Assembly (NCBI GenBank): GCA_963691655.1
Contig: OY829328.1
Span: 6,228,204-6,292,203, forward strand
Length of the DNA: 64,000 bases
Source of the DNA: Toxonevra muliebris
Lineage: Eukaryota > Arthropoda > Insecta > Diptera > Pallopteridae
Reading direction: 5' to 3'
Positions 43,701 through 58,700 of this stretch are shown piece after piece. The notes under the pieces were generated by a model. It ran no database searches, was not told where the DNA came from, and saw only the letters and a list, made by a program, of their open reading frames with translations. How positions within the stretch are numbered: the stretch's first letter is position 1; each line of letters begins with the position of its first letter. Made by a program: the position numbers and the translations under genes.

Positions 43701-46700
43701 TCATACATGCTAGTCATATTTTTCAGATATGGTTCAGAATCATAGAAAATAATATTTGATTGTTTGCTCCGCACACCATTAGAGAAACCTTCTAGTTTCC
43801 GATCATTAAACTCATCGGCACATTCAACTTGACACATTTTTGAATACTGTTCTCGGTGTAGAGGTAAAATCTTAATGCACGAACTTTTCCCACATATACC
43901 TGGAGTTATAGCCTGCGAATCTAGCTCAGCACCGAAACGATCCTCGTACCAGTTGCCAATAAGCACACGCGGCTCACGGTAGAATATGCACTTTTTGTGA
44001 TACTGGTAGCGTTCTGTTAATACATTAGTTTGTCTTCCACCATTCAGCATAGTTCTGATTTAGATGGTAATGGTAAACGATGAAGTTGAAATCAGCAAAT
44101 ATTAAAAAAAAATTGATTAAAAAATGTATAAAAAAGTATAAAAACGAAATTGCAAGAATTAATTTGAGGCAAGTTTGTATGTTTTCATCGAAGCTTTTTT
44201 CGTTTGACTTTGAGCGAAAAATCGAACTACATATTTTAGTTTTCATTTGTTTTTAGTTTTTTGTTTGTTTATGTATTTTTAAAGTATTTGACATCCTCCT
44301 GCCACCCAGGTTTAATAACATACATACTGGCAATACTGCATATCCACCACAATTTCAATTCATTCGAAAAAGGCTTGTTTGCAGTTGTTTTGCCATAAAT
44401 ATCTGCTCCGAAATATTAGTTGATTTCGCATGCAATTTTGAGTTTCTTCTTTGTGAACCTGCACAATTCTGAAAAAAAAATTAATTACGCTTGCTATAGG
44501 CTTCTAAAATAGCAATAAAACGAAATTGAATGTTTGATATTTAATGCAACACTGAAAATTGCACCTACCACTCTAGTGAGTACTAATTAAGCTTCTTTTC
44601 ATTTTCGTAAACAATGCACAAATCTCTTTTATCTGGCGGCTGAATGAATATTTAAATAGAAGAATATTTCCAAACTTATGAAAACATTTAAAAAGGTTCA
44701 TATAAATTTAATTTTTAATAAACATAATTTCGTAGACTTGATATTGAAGAATGTGAAAAGCCAAAATTTCACGGAATCATTGTCAAAATATTACCAGCGC
44801 GATTGGGTCGCCGCCAGCTTCGATAAAACTAAAGAATCTAATTTCTCTTCTACTACTCTCGAAAAATTATATTCCTGCCGTTTTTATTTTTTATGCCGTT
44901 GTTTACGATTATAAGACCCTGATTTCCTACTGGAAACAATTTGTTTATTATGTGTTTTTAACCACACATGTCACATTCAAATGGTATCTAGTAATAATAA
45001 TTACATCGAAATTAATAATAATCGAATTTTATGTAAGAATAATGTCATAAAACTTTGTAAAATTTGTATGCAATTTCATAGCAAGCATGAAATTGTATAT
45101 GTTTGCATTAGTGTCACTAACACAGCCAACAGTCAACAGCAGATTTAATGCGTTTAACCAAAATTAAAATAAATTTTACATTTAACTACATACATATTTA
45201 CATATTTTGTTATTTTATATGAATTTAACCAAATTCAAAATCAATTTTCAAAATTTAATACACAATTTAAATTGTAATATTACAATAATATGTAAATACT
45301 GGTATATGCGCCTAAAAGGCTACAATATCATTTTACATTTAAATGCTTGTTCTATATTTTATTAGTGGTCATTAATTGTCAAGCTATCGTAAAATATGTA
45401 AATATTTTCCATGTAAATATTTATAATCATTTGTTTTTGGTAATTTGTAATTACAAATACAACATACCTATACAATTGAAAATTAATGCTTAAATTATTG
45501 GTTTCATGGTTTTTGTGTTTTGAAAATTGCCAATCTACTTAAGTCATAATAGAAAGCGAATATATATGTTTGTATATTGTCACCCAAAGTTCCAAAGTTG
45601 ACAGAGTTGATCAAAGAACAAAATTTGTATTGAATTTCGATAAAGAAAGGAGGTCCAAAGATATAATTAGGCCTGATAGTTTAATGGAGTTATACCACTA
45701 TTATAATGAACAATACATACATATAAAGTTAATGATTAAAAAAAAAATCATAAATAGAAATTACTATTTAGGAGTAGATAGCATTAATATATCCTAAAAC
45801 TATTTCTATTTAGTGAAAAATTAATTTTATTATATTTAGAAATCCTACTAAATTCAAGTAAATTAAATAACATTGTACAACAGAGTTTTTGCAGCATGAA
45901 TGAAAACAAGTGGGCCATTTACTGACCAATTTTCCCTACTAGAGCCATTTTTTAGAGGATCTACAAAATTTTGTAACTGCGATTGAGTTTCTAGAAGAGA
46001 TACCTTGGCCAGGAGGCCACTTTAAAACATCATAACTTCTGCTTGTTAGAAAGGTCCCGATGTGTACTTGTCGTAAATGTATTCCAACATCCAAATCGAA
46101 TGTTCCGTTCTAAAATTATGATTGTTTAAAGCAATCATACTTTTTCATTTTATACTTTTCATTAACCCTTTGATGGTCGAATTTTAATGGGGCTTGTTAG
46201 AAACCGTTTGTTTTGAAATTTACTTAGGTCTTCCACAATCATGACATCAAATTTGATGCCTCTATATTGAATTGTTTGTCCTTTATTCAAGGTTAAAAGA
46301 AATAGTTATGGAGCTGTAGACAACCACTGGATAATCCGATTTCTCCAATTTTTTAATTTTTATATTCTCTTATTTTTTATAAACACATTTGATAAAGAAA
46401 AACTCCTACTTAGTAATAGTTAAACGCACTTTTTTCCAAAAAAATACTGCAAAAGATTTTACTAAAAAATTTTGCACTTAGGTTTTTTACTGGACATTAA
46501 AAAAAATGACATAAGCAAGAAATTTCAAATATTCGAAAAATACCTAACAGAACAGAATACAAATAGCGTTAACAGTTAAATTTGTTAAACAGCTTTTTTA
46601 TGCCACATAAAAGTGAATGTTGCATATACGCAACATTGGGTATCAAAGAGTTAAATATACAAGATTACAAAATAAATTACGCATAGCCATCTACATTTTC

Positions 46701-49700
46701 ACAAGTCCTCTGCTTTAAGTAATCACTGAATAGAACACATAAGTCCAGACGTTCATCTAACAACTTAAGCTTTACATTACCAATATGAAATGAGAAAAGA
46801 TAGAGACTCAAAGTCTTGGCGGATCTAAGATGAAAGCATTTTTTTTATTTAAAGTTAAACCATTTTTTTACAGCAATTAACTAGATTATTTATGTCAGAG
46901 TAATAAAGCATCAAACATATTGCTAATTTTGCAAAACACTTTCAGGTCATTGTATTGTATTGTATTATAGAGGTTTCTGTCGTTCTATTGTACGTCCCTC
47001 TTTTCTATCTAGTCTAATCTACCTAGAGTACCTCATTCAGTCCAGTCTCTCTCAAGAATTTGAGTATTGCGCCCGGATCTATGAATGCCAGTTCGGTACT
47101 GGGCACTTGGTACATGCCCAGACATTTCCTTCTTTTGTGGATCAGTGCTCCACATTGAGCTAAAATATGTTCTGATGATTCGTCTTCCTCATTACAAAAC
47201 CTACAAATTGAGCTTTGTTCAACCCCTATCTTGCAAAGGTGTTCTCTGAGCCCGCAATGCCCAGTCAGAATACCAGCTAATATGCGCAAACTGTTTTTGT
47301 TGAGACCAATGCAGAATGCGTATCTACTCTTATTATAATTACCTAAAAGCGCTTGGGATTGCCTCAGTCCCGTAAGATTGGTAAAGAGTTCTTGCCTCTT
47401 GTTCCTCTCTTCTTGCCTGAGAAATTCCCTGATTACGCTATCTCCTATTCCACAGAAGAGTTCAGGTCCCACGAAAGTGGTTGCTGCCCCCCCTTTCTTG
47501 CAAGCTCGTCTGCCTGCTCATTACTCTCAATTCCTGCATGTCCCAGGGACCCAACATAGAGCGACTTTGTTGATATTGCCCAGTTGATTGAGCTTGCTCA
47601 AACAGTCCCACACCAACTTAGAGGTGATCTCAAAGGAACATAATGCTCGAATGGCTGCCTGGCTGTCCGACATGATAGCGATATCTTGCCGTTTGTACTT
47701 TCTATCCAGGTTTAATTGCACACATATGCTAATTGCAAGAATTTCAGCTTGGAAGATGCTAGGATACTTCCCCATCGGCTCAGAGTGTTTGATTCTTGGC
47801 CCAAATACCCCTGCCTCAGTTCCATCCTCGGTACGTGGCCCATCTGTATACCACTTAATCGTGTGTTCTTTGAGTGTGTAGTTATACTCTACACCCTCCC
47901 ATTCGTTCTTGCTACTAAGTTTTGCAACGAAGTGTTTCTCAAAACTATACTGTTTGTCCATTCTGTCCTGGGGACAGTCCAAGAGATAGTTGTCTTTCGC
48001 CGGGTTATCTCGGTTTCCAAGCCCTATAGATCTCCTCATCAACCTTTTATTGTTCCTCTTACGATTGCTGCCTTGGAGGCACTCTCTATCACGAGGTGTA
48101 ATGGAGTGAGCTCCAATAGTACCTCTAGTGCAGTCGGACATTTTCTCATCGCTCCTGTTATACAGATACATGCCAACCTTTGAACTTTCCCTAATTTAGC
48201 TTTCGCTGTTTTTAGTTGAGTTCTCCTTGCCCACGCTACTGCTCCATATGTAATGATTGGCCTTACCATCATTGTGTACATCCAGCGCAGTACACTTGGT
48301 TTACATCCCCAAGTTTTCCCTGCTAGCCTTCTGCATACCATTAGAGCGCGAGTGGCTTTACTTGTCACTGCCTCAACATGCGCTTTCCATGTGAGTTTAC
48401 TATCTAATACTAAGCCCAGATACTTTACCTCTTGCTTTTGTTCAATAACCTCCGCAGCTAGTGATATCGGTTTCCAGCGCGGGAGTGATCTTTTCCTGGT
48501 AAATGGAACTATAGTGGTCTTTGCAGGGTTAATATTTAGCCCTACCGACCTACACCATCTCCTAGTAATACCTAGCCCTCTTTGTATAATGTCACAAAGA
48601 GTTTCTTCAAATTTCCCTCTGGCTATGAGGACGATATCGTCCGCATACCCTTGACAGTCTATGCCCGCCTCTGAGAGTTTCATTAAAAGTTCGTCTACTA
48701 CCAGACTCCACATTAGAGGTGATAATACTCCTCCCTGTGGACATCCTGTGGTTGTGCTGACTGATATGGTACCTAGCCCTGTTTTCATCAGGTCTGTTCT
48801 TTCAAGTCATTAGCAAACAATAAATAATTTTAATTGTTAAAACATTGGTTATTAATAAAAAATAAGAATAATAACAGGCCAAGGATGCTACCTTGGAGAA
48901 CACCATTTTCTATGACAAACGGGCATACTCTATTATAAAGATAAGATTTTACCATAGTAGAAAGCTCGTATCGAATCCTAATCGCTTTTGGATTTGAAAT
49001 AATTAGCTAAAAAATTAGTTGAGTATCAGATGTTTTGTTATTAAATATCAGGCAGGCTGGAATTCCGGAGCATGATTTCTTGAGAGCGTATGAAAAACTA
49101 ACTGGGCTTGTAACTGTATCTATGTGCTTCAACTTGGAAGTAATTCGGTTGAGCTATAAAGTTATTAAGCTTTATGTTAGAGAACTAGTTATGGATACAT
49201 ATGTATAGATAAATATAAAACATGGAATAACAATTCCGAAACAAATATTTTCACATGTAAACTCATATATATGTATGCCGACATATGTGTGTATATCTTC
49301 AAAGCTATGTCTTTTACATGAATGTATATAAATATGCAATATAGTATACAATGTTTTCATATGGGAATACAATAGGCCGTTATTTCACTGTACTATGCAA
49401 TAAATTGTAATGAAGGCGCAATAAAATTGTTCCGGCCAATAGATGCAAGCACACACAAATACACAATTACTACAGACATGCACGCAAAAGGACGAGAGAA
49501 TCTTAAAAATACAAAGTGAATGCAAAATGTATGAGTTCATGTGTATGTATATATAGTTGTGTACATACATAAATATATGTCTATTAATGTATAGCATATC
49601 CCTATACTAGCTACAAAAACAGCGGTTGCACATGTAAGACTGAGAGCTATTAAGACATAGGGACAGTCAGACCGACATACCAACACTCATAGTGACACAG

Positions 49701-52700
49701 CTAGAGATAAACGGACAGTTTTGTATTGTCACAATTAATTAAATTCCCTGCAGGTGCATAACTCTACATTTACTTAGCTGTTTCTTGTTTTTTGTTTCTG
49801 CCCTTTTGTTGTTAACCTTTTGTCAACCAAATTTTCAATTCGACTACTTATGTATATAGACATTCGTATATGTATATATAGATGATTCGAAAATGTTTGT
49901 TTTATTTATTTCTAAATTGAATGCCCCAAAAGGGGAATGCACAATAAAATTTGCGAAATTCCTAAGTTACTAGAAATTAGCGAAAATAAGGTTTTTATAA
50001 GGGACTGTAGGAATATTGTATATCTTATTCTATATCATATTCATATATGTATCTCGCGCAACCAGCTTTGACAATATCTCCAAAACCAAAGGAATGATGT
50101 TCACAATAAAAAGTTTGTTTTCTTTGCTTTAGCAAAGAGTAACCGCTCATCAGAAAGGTTCAATATATTTCCTAGGTTCAGGTAGGATTCATAAACTTGA
50201 AAAACAAATCATTGAAAAAAGCCTTACATCAAACTTAATGTATTACAATAACAGCTAAGGTTTGTATGTATACTTTAAGAATAATAATAAATATTTCCAC
50301 TTCATTTAAAATAATATTTTTATATAGATTTAATTTTTGCAGTTTGAAAAAAAAAGAAAAATAATTTTATGCAAATAAAAGTTCAATCAAGCATATTTAT
50401 GTAAGTGAAAAGGAAAGGGAAACGTTTTAACAAATGCATTAAATATTTTTTATTTTGTTTTTTTATTTTATATACTTGCTCTCATCTGCATAAACATACA
50501 AACATAAACACTCATATATGGACACGCATACATATATAAATATGATTTTTCCATTTTGTTTCATGTTCGTCTGCGACAGAATACACATAAGAAATAAAGA
50601 ACAATGACAGATTAATCAATACATTGTGATGAGAGCTTTGGCAGCTAATGCTTAACTCTTAGTTAGTTTTAAATTTAAAATTTAATTTCAAGAATAAATA
50701 AATAATAATAACAAAAAATACAAATGATCAAAAATATTTATCTCCACCACGAAAAGCGAAAATGTTTTACTCTATGCCACGAAGCAAAGCTCTTTTGGTA
50801 ATATCTTTGATAATAGTTTGAAAAAATCCTAGTTCTTTATCTGTTATGAATGAGCATAATACTTTTCAAAATTAGCGGGATCTCGTTCGATTCTAGAATC
50901 CATACCATCTATATCAAGAATCCACCTTGAGGTTGGGCACCTCCTCACTTATTTATAATTCTCTTACATGCCCGACTTTAAACTTTAAAGATGCTATTCC
51001 TGCAAAATTAAAACAATGGACTCTGATCGCTTTCCTCAAGCCACTTAAACTGTTGTGTTTCTCTGTGCGTGGCAATTTTTTTGTTGGTTTATTTCTGACT
51101 TACCAAACACTCCATTGTTGCGCTATGTCCATACTCTGCGTAAATGATTTCTCTGTAAACTGCAATCATTGGCGAAACTGAGGAAAAATTTAGAATGTGA
51201 AAAAAAATACAAGCATTAACTCTTTTTTGATACTGCTGTTCAGTATTTAAGTGAAGTATTTCATAATAAATTGTACAAAAATATAAAAGAAATGTTATAT
51301 ATTTTAATACGAGTTTTACATAAAAAATAGTTGCATTGCTATCACTAAAGCCTGTTTTTTTTTTGGTTGATTGAATGATGTAAATATGTATTTAAAAAAA
51401 TGTGAATTCTGCATTGAAAGTTTACAAAAAAAATGTATTCCACGAAAAATGCCACTGATGGCAACAAGATATCAAAAAAAAAATTTTTAATTTTTTTTTA
51501 AAGTTATGGCTTACATAGAACCCACAGACATTTCACGGTATTTCTATTTCAGAGTGGAAAACCAACTCACTTATGTCACAATTTTAAAAATGTATTTGTA
51601 GTTTATAAGCTTGCTTGCTTTTATAACATATACATATAAATATAAACGCAGCCCTCATTTCATGCATTACTTTCTACAATATTAACTGAACCCAGCATAA
51701 GTTTAATACTTCGCAGATATGTCATTAGCGCTTATTGTGACAATTCTGTGTGGGATGTGAAGTCATCATCATTTTATTCGATTCTTTTAAAAATAAATAT
51801 TGATTTAGTGGTGAGTTTTATCAACAAAGAAATAAAAATATTCATATTAGGATGTAGGGAAAAGCAAGGATATTCAGGCAAAAAAATTTCTTATGAATCT
51901 TTTCATCAATATGATGAATATCGTTTAAAAAACGTCAATATATTGGATTGATGTACGGTTTCATTAATTTGACGGACATTTATTATATTTATGAATGCAT
52001 TCATCGAATTGATAAAAGAGTGCCTCAATTCAATAGATCGTTATTTAATGAACAATATTCATCATATCGATGAAAATATTTATAACACATTTTTTGGTGT
52101 TATGACAATTGTTCTTAAGAAAAGTTCTTACTTAAGCCACTTCTAAACTCTGTTTTATACAACCGATTCAACATATTATGTTCTTCAATACTTCTAATAA
52201 CAATGTACAATGGCCAAAAAAGCTAAAGAGTTTTGAAAGTGGATCTTATATGGAACAAAATCATATATGTATAAAAACACTGCACAATGGAATTGACCAA
52301 AAAGAAAAGCTCAAGAGTTCTGAAACTGGATCTTACATATTTCTCTATATCGTCTAATTATTTTATAACGGGTTCGAAAATGGACATTTATGTTCAGCGT
52401 ACTCGAATTCTATAAGATCCACTTTTAAAACTCTTGAAATTTTCTTTTTTGGTAAATTCCGTTGTGCAGTGTAATTTAACAATTCAACTTTCTCTCATAT
52501 CGTTGTCATTTTTTAATTTTTTCCAACACCTTAATGCTTACTCACACATAGGTACAACGGTATATACATATAAACATATAAATAAAATGTCTGCTTTATT
52601 TTACTTACAGTGAACTTCTATCAGAAATGTGGCATTCGCTACTGGTGCAATTCCATTATCGGCGAAACATGTATATGCAGCCATTTGGTTTCTGGTGATA

Positions 52701-55700
52701 TTGTTGAATTTTAAAAACGGTCCACCCACCGATGACACTTAAACGTAGGCAAAAAAAAAAAGAAAGAGAAAATTCGAATAAATATAAAATACACAGAAAT
52801 ATATAAACTTAAAAATATAATAAGGATTTCATGCAAAGTAAAGACAAAAAAGTTGATTTCCGGCAATTACCAATAACGCGAAAATTTGTTGTTTTAACAA
52901 CCAGTTTCCTATTTTTACTAATTTTTTTTAATAAGTGTATGTTTGTATACATACATATGTAGGTGTTTGTATGTCTAAGTATATATATTTATACTTACTT
53001 TCCGAACCGTGTACGTTAATTGTATGACCATCATCACGTCGCCATTCCACATGCGGCATAGGGTTGCCAGTTGCAGCGCAACTTAAATTTAATGTTTTAC
53101 CCTCCTCCACAATGACGGTACGTTGTATGTGAGGCGCATTTATATCTGCAAAGTAAAATTGTATATGTGTATTTAGTATTTATATAAAAATGAATTGGCA
53201 ATAAATATTACGAAAGTCCCAGTAGGAAATCTAAAAAATAATTGTCTCGCTTGGAATTCTTAAGTTCTAAAAATTATTTATCTTAATTGTCCAGAAAACT
53301 TAAGCAATTTTTCACTTGTATGTAACTTCCTAAAATCTTAAGATTCCACTTAAGGGGGAATATACACCTAGAAGCGCGAAAAGCTCAATTTTTGAAAAAA
53401 AAAATTTAATGAAACCTTGTCACCGTCACTTTCGCGCTCAAATTAAATTAACGGAGAAAGACGGAACCTCTGCGTTGCCAGCTATCTCAGTGGAGAAGTG
53501 GTCGCAGGTTCACAATAAAATGAAAATAAGAATAACAAAAAAAATAGATTTATTTTGGGAAAACGCTCGATTTTTTGTAGCTCAATACTGAGCTACCACA
53601 CAATTTTACAAAATGTAAAATTAAACTTCACCCGCACAAAAAATTTCCGATATAAATTTAACAATATTGGTCCACCACGACTTGGTGGTACCAATCACAA
53701 AATAACTAATTTAAAATATTTTGGTTCACCCGATTTGGTGATACCAAAGTACACAAAAATTAAATTAACGCAAAACAAAAATTAATTAAAAAAAAAGAAA
53801 TATAAAAATTCGCACTAATTTAAAATAATCGTGACTGAAATATTCGCACTGAAAAGAATCGCAATGAAAAAATAATCGCACAGAGAAAAATTCTGGTAAT
53901 CGCTCTCGAAAGCTAGCACAGAACTGAATATAAGTACGGTGCAAAAATATGTATCACTTATATTCAGCCACATACATTATATTTTCGTCCGCTATGTCAG
54001 CAGGACACAATGCAGTTTCTCCAAGAAACTGGTCTCTAAACGGGAAATCATCATACCCATACATGTGTGGGTGTACATGATTACACCCTGGACAAAGTCC
54101 CCGACCCAACCAATTGTATGAGAATTGGCGGCAATGCACCTGTATTAGTGCATAGCGGAGTCATACCGTTGAATTCTCACTAGAAAATCAACCAAATGAG
54201 AGAACCAAAGTTTTTCCGCAAATTTACAACAAACACACCTCTGCGCTCTCTTACAGAAGTCTCCATATCCCCATTCCCAGTAGTATAATCTAGTACTAAA
54301 TGGTACTCTTTTACTATTGTGAATGTGGATATCGGCCAAAAAGAAGAGGAAGAGTGACAGAAGAAAGATAAACAAAGAAAAGAAGAAAAAGGTTAGGAAG
54401 TGCAGCACGCGGCTGCGCTTCTTAACAAAATTAAAATTAAATAATTTTAATTTCGCGAGTGACGCGCCGCGGAATTAAATCGCGATAACCTATACGAATT
54501 GTCGAATTAATTTTTTTTTTAAATGAAAGCATTCACTTTTAAGAATATGCTTAACTGTTTTTCAATGAAAAAATATTCAATATTGGCCGACTATTTGTAC
54601 TCTTTCAACTGCCGCAAAAAAAGATGTCCTAGGGAAAAATTACTTTTTTCACAACTATGAAATGGATATTTAATTTTTAAACTATCGAATAATTTGATAG
54701 TACCCATTACTAGATAATATGTGTAAAAATTACTATGGATGCCCTTTATTAAACTTCTCTGTTTTCAAATTAAAGTTCTAATATATTTCCTACTGGGTTA
54801 CTGCATATATAAGTTATTCGCTTGTATAAAAAATATCCTACTCATGCTCAATCAATGTCTTAATAAGGATATTGATTGCACAGAATACAACACAAAATCG
54901 CGAAAATATTTTCTAATTAACACACACCATTTTTTGTTCTTTCTGTTTTTGGTTTTTATGAAAATTGAAATTTATAGCACAAAAATAAAAGTAAAAAAAA
55001 TAAAAGTGTGCACATTAAATACATAAAGTAAAGTAGCTATCCAACTAAAATTTTGTATAATTCATAATTTTGATTTAAAACTTACCAGCTATTGATGGCG
55101 GTATGAGTAAGTCATTTGAGAAGCTTCCGTTTAGCAATTGTACTTTCCATGCATTTATGCCAGGTATGCCCGGTGTACCATTAGTGCCTGACTTGCCGGG
55201 GCGTCCACGTGGCCCAGCAATACCTTCAATAGTAATATTTCATAACAAAATTGCATTGAATATGGTATAATTAAATTTAAATATGTTTATGTGACTTATA
55301 TTTCTAATTAACTAAATAACAATGTGTCTTAAGTTACACGCGACACTAGCGGTAATTATTGCTGAATTCTGTACAGAATTATTACACTTAATCCATTTTA
55401 ATTAGGCAAGAAACAACACAACTTTAATATGGTAAATAATAACAGCAGTTTACTATAGGAAATGTAATAGTAGGCAGTAGGTAAGAATTATTGAATTCAA
55501 GTTTATAATTAATTAAATTTATGTCACAGAAATTCGAAGCTTAAGAGAACAATTATTTAATTAACCTTCTTTGTCACTTCGGGCAGATTGTATTTTAAAA
55601 TATATTAGTTTTTGCCATAGTGCTCAGAAAAAAGAAACCTGCATGAGTTTTAAGCATTACATACTAACATCTCCCATCATAAAAGAACTCAAAAAATGTT

Positions 55701-58700
55701 AACTCGTTTACTTAATTTTGAATTTATTCTAGCTAAAGTCACAAATAAATTAGTCAGATTAAAATTTCTGTTGCATTCGATTTCTCTACCCTTTCGTTAT
55801 TTCTTACTATCTCAAAGAGTTCACCTCCCGCTAACGATGTTGATTGCAATGGCAATTATTGAATAAATTGCTATAACAACATAAGCTGAGCTTAGCATAA
55901 ATAAAATGTAAGTGCATAAATGCAAATATTCAAGGCAACAAGTGAGAAGAGAAATTACTAAAGTGCATAGATAATCCGATTGAAAAGAAAGACAATTTAC
56001 TTTCAAAAGGATTAGTTTACATTAACAAGTAAAGATATGTATGCTAATTTCTTTGGGCATTAAGTCAACAAGGATATAAATAAATATTTATGTATGCAGT
56101 CAATACATATGTATGTATATGTATATTTGTATACCAGCTGATTTAGGCATTTATGTAACAAACTTTACTTTTTAAATCACTAAAACTTCCATATGCAAGC
56201 AAATTCAATCTGTGAAATGGAAATCTTTAAAGACCAAAAACGCCCTTCCGAGTCTAAGTTATTGTTCTTTTACCTTTAAGCCCAGACAAAACTAACATCA
56301 AAGAAGGTTTCTTACTGATTTCGATCGGAAAGGTGTCGGTCCAAAGTTGGCTTCCTTCATCCGACCAATGTATTGATTTTATCCCAGTGCTTTCCACATA
56401 TTTGAACCCAACCTCGGGTTAATATTAGTAAGTCAACAGTTTATATCGTTTTTGCAACATCTTTCGATTATTGCCTCCTGATACTTCCCCGTAGTCAGTC
56501 TTCATACTTAGTCTTAATGTGGTTTCTGAGTGAGTTAAACTCCAACCTTTCTACTTTAACTGAAGCACCTAAATGTGTTTCTTCTTGGGATGGATTAGCC
56601 ATTTTATCCTAACCTAGCTTATATTAATAAATCTTACGGTTTATTTAAGAGTGCAAGAGCTATTCTCTATGTTAGTAAAAAACATAATTAATTATTTAGT
56701 CCCCTTCGCATTGCTTTGGTTTTGTTACAAAATTATGAGCATTTTAACTTTGAATACTTTATAAAACTGTGATGCAAATTTAAAAACAGAATTGTATAGA
56801 AAATAACTCAATAGAAAAGAAAACACTTTCCTAAATAGAAAATGTAAATTTTCTTTAAACCAATTGGAAATTAACATGTTGAATAAACAAAAACAATGAA
56901 CAGTAAACCAACCAACTGTGGTTTCACCAATAGAACAATCCAATTACAAAACAAAACATTTAAATTGCAAAACTCCCGTACTACTACATTCGTAGATTGG
57001 TAGGTAGTGTGATTTCTCGTTAAGAGGGGAAGAGAGTGTAAACAGAGAAGTAGTATGTAAATTACAAAATACGCATTTAAGATACTCCTAGACTCCTAAA
57101 ACTCTGCTATATTTGCTTTATTTTCTATTTTTTTTTTACTTTTTGCTCTGTGCAATAAATCACGCCAAATAACTTGAAAAGTAATTTCAATTGCAATCGA
57201 AGGGCATAAAATACGAGAGAACGAGTGCAGAAAGAAAGTATGTAAAAGCAAATTTTTGAGGCTGCACAGTGTTGCGAGAATTCATTCATTCATGGAAGCT
57301 AACACAGAAGAAAAATTGTATGTAAATGCAAATGAAAAGTCAAAATGAAAGTTTGTTTTAGAGTCAAACAGTGCAAAAAAAACTCGCGCACACATACACA
57401 CACATATGTACATGGTGCTGTATTGAAGAATTTTACAATTTCATTTTTTTCTTATTTAGTACATACATTTCACTAAAAAGAAACCATACACAGTGTAAAA
57501 ACAAAAGTAAACTAATAGCAACCATAACAAAGTAAGGGCAATGTTCGATGTTTGTTGGTTCGTTGGTTGGCAGAAGTTGAGGCTGAGGTTGGAACTTAAA
57601 CTAAGTCACTGGGATAAAGCAGTAAGAGAGCAGAGAAAAAAGCAGATAGAAATTTTGTAGCCAAAAGGCAAAAACAAAACAAAGGAAAAATAATTTAGAG
57701 TTTGTTTTATTGTTGTGTCCAAGTTTATTAGAAATTTTTGTGAAATGTTCAATTACAGAACGAAGAGAAGCTTATTTTGTGGTGATTTTATGAGAGTGTG
57801 TGTATGTGTGTGTGTGCTCAAAGTAGCAACGTAAATAAAGTAGGAGTGATGACGATGTTTTATTAAATTGTTTTGTGTCTACGGGTTTTTAGCGAATATA
57901 TATTTAAGATATTTAAAAATTGTATAGCAAACTTAATTTACCTTTTAACCCTCTCTCTCCTGGTGGTCCTTGTGCTCCCTTTGGGCCAGACATACCATCT
58001 TTGCCATCTTCGCCATTCGTTCCATTACGTCCTGGCATACCATCCTTACCGGGTATACCATCAGCGCCAGCACGTCCAGGTACCCCATCCAAACCAGGCT
58101 CGCCGGGGACACCGTCACGCCCATCAAGCCCCGCACGCCCCGGTATGCCAATATCACCTTTCGGTCCACGAGGTCCTGTCAATCCAGGCGCACCTTCTGG
58201 TCCCGGTAAGCCAACATCACCACGATTTCCCTTTGGTCCTGGTATACCAGGTAGACCAGGCGGCCCTGTTGTACCCTTCGGTCCAATTGGACCAAGGGGG
58301 CCTTGTGCTCCGGGAGGACAATAATCTTGGGTGCCTTTACAAAACCCGGTTATAATTTTTTCCTATATTTTTGTATGGATGAAAAAAAATATATGTATGA
58401 AATTAAATTTTCATTTAAGGGTAAAAATTTCTAACCAAGCTATCTAATGAATGACCCCTGGAGCGGTACTTTAATGTGAAAAAAGCAAATGGTATATTCT
58501 AGCATATGCGAAATTCCAACTACTTGGAGTTATATACACCAACTTCCCGAAAGCTTCCCGGCTTTCTCAGCCAAGAAATTTGCATTCAGAGCCCCTTAAC
58601 GATATTGTTCTGTACTATATAAACTTGGCAATGCCTAATCTACTCAAACTAGATTTTATTTTCTCTTGCTGCTCAACTCTCTCTCTCTCTCTCTCTCTCT

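Noticed and set aside
45570..45797. 75-codon frame considered as a piggyBac transposase end
   Set aside because: The resemblance is too faint to call; key Trp and Cys residues of that domain are not visible.
47353..48183. Plus-strand open frames opposite the RNase H-type LINE
   Set aside because: They mirror the conserved RT and RNase H frame on the minus strand and have no protein features.
53939..54139. Overlapping frames on both strands of about 60 codons
   Set aside because: No similarity to known proteins; probably part of an unidentified repeat.
57873..58355. Plus-strand open frames of 160 and 134 codons rich in Pro, Gly and His
   Set aside because: They are antisense shadows of the collagen exon; the Gly-X-Y pattern is in phase with splice sites only on the minus strand.
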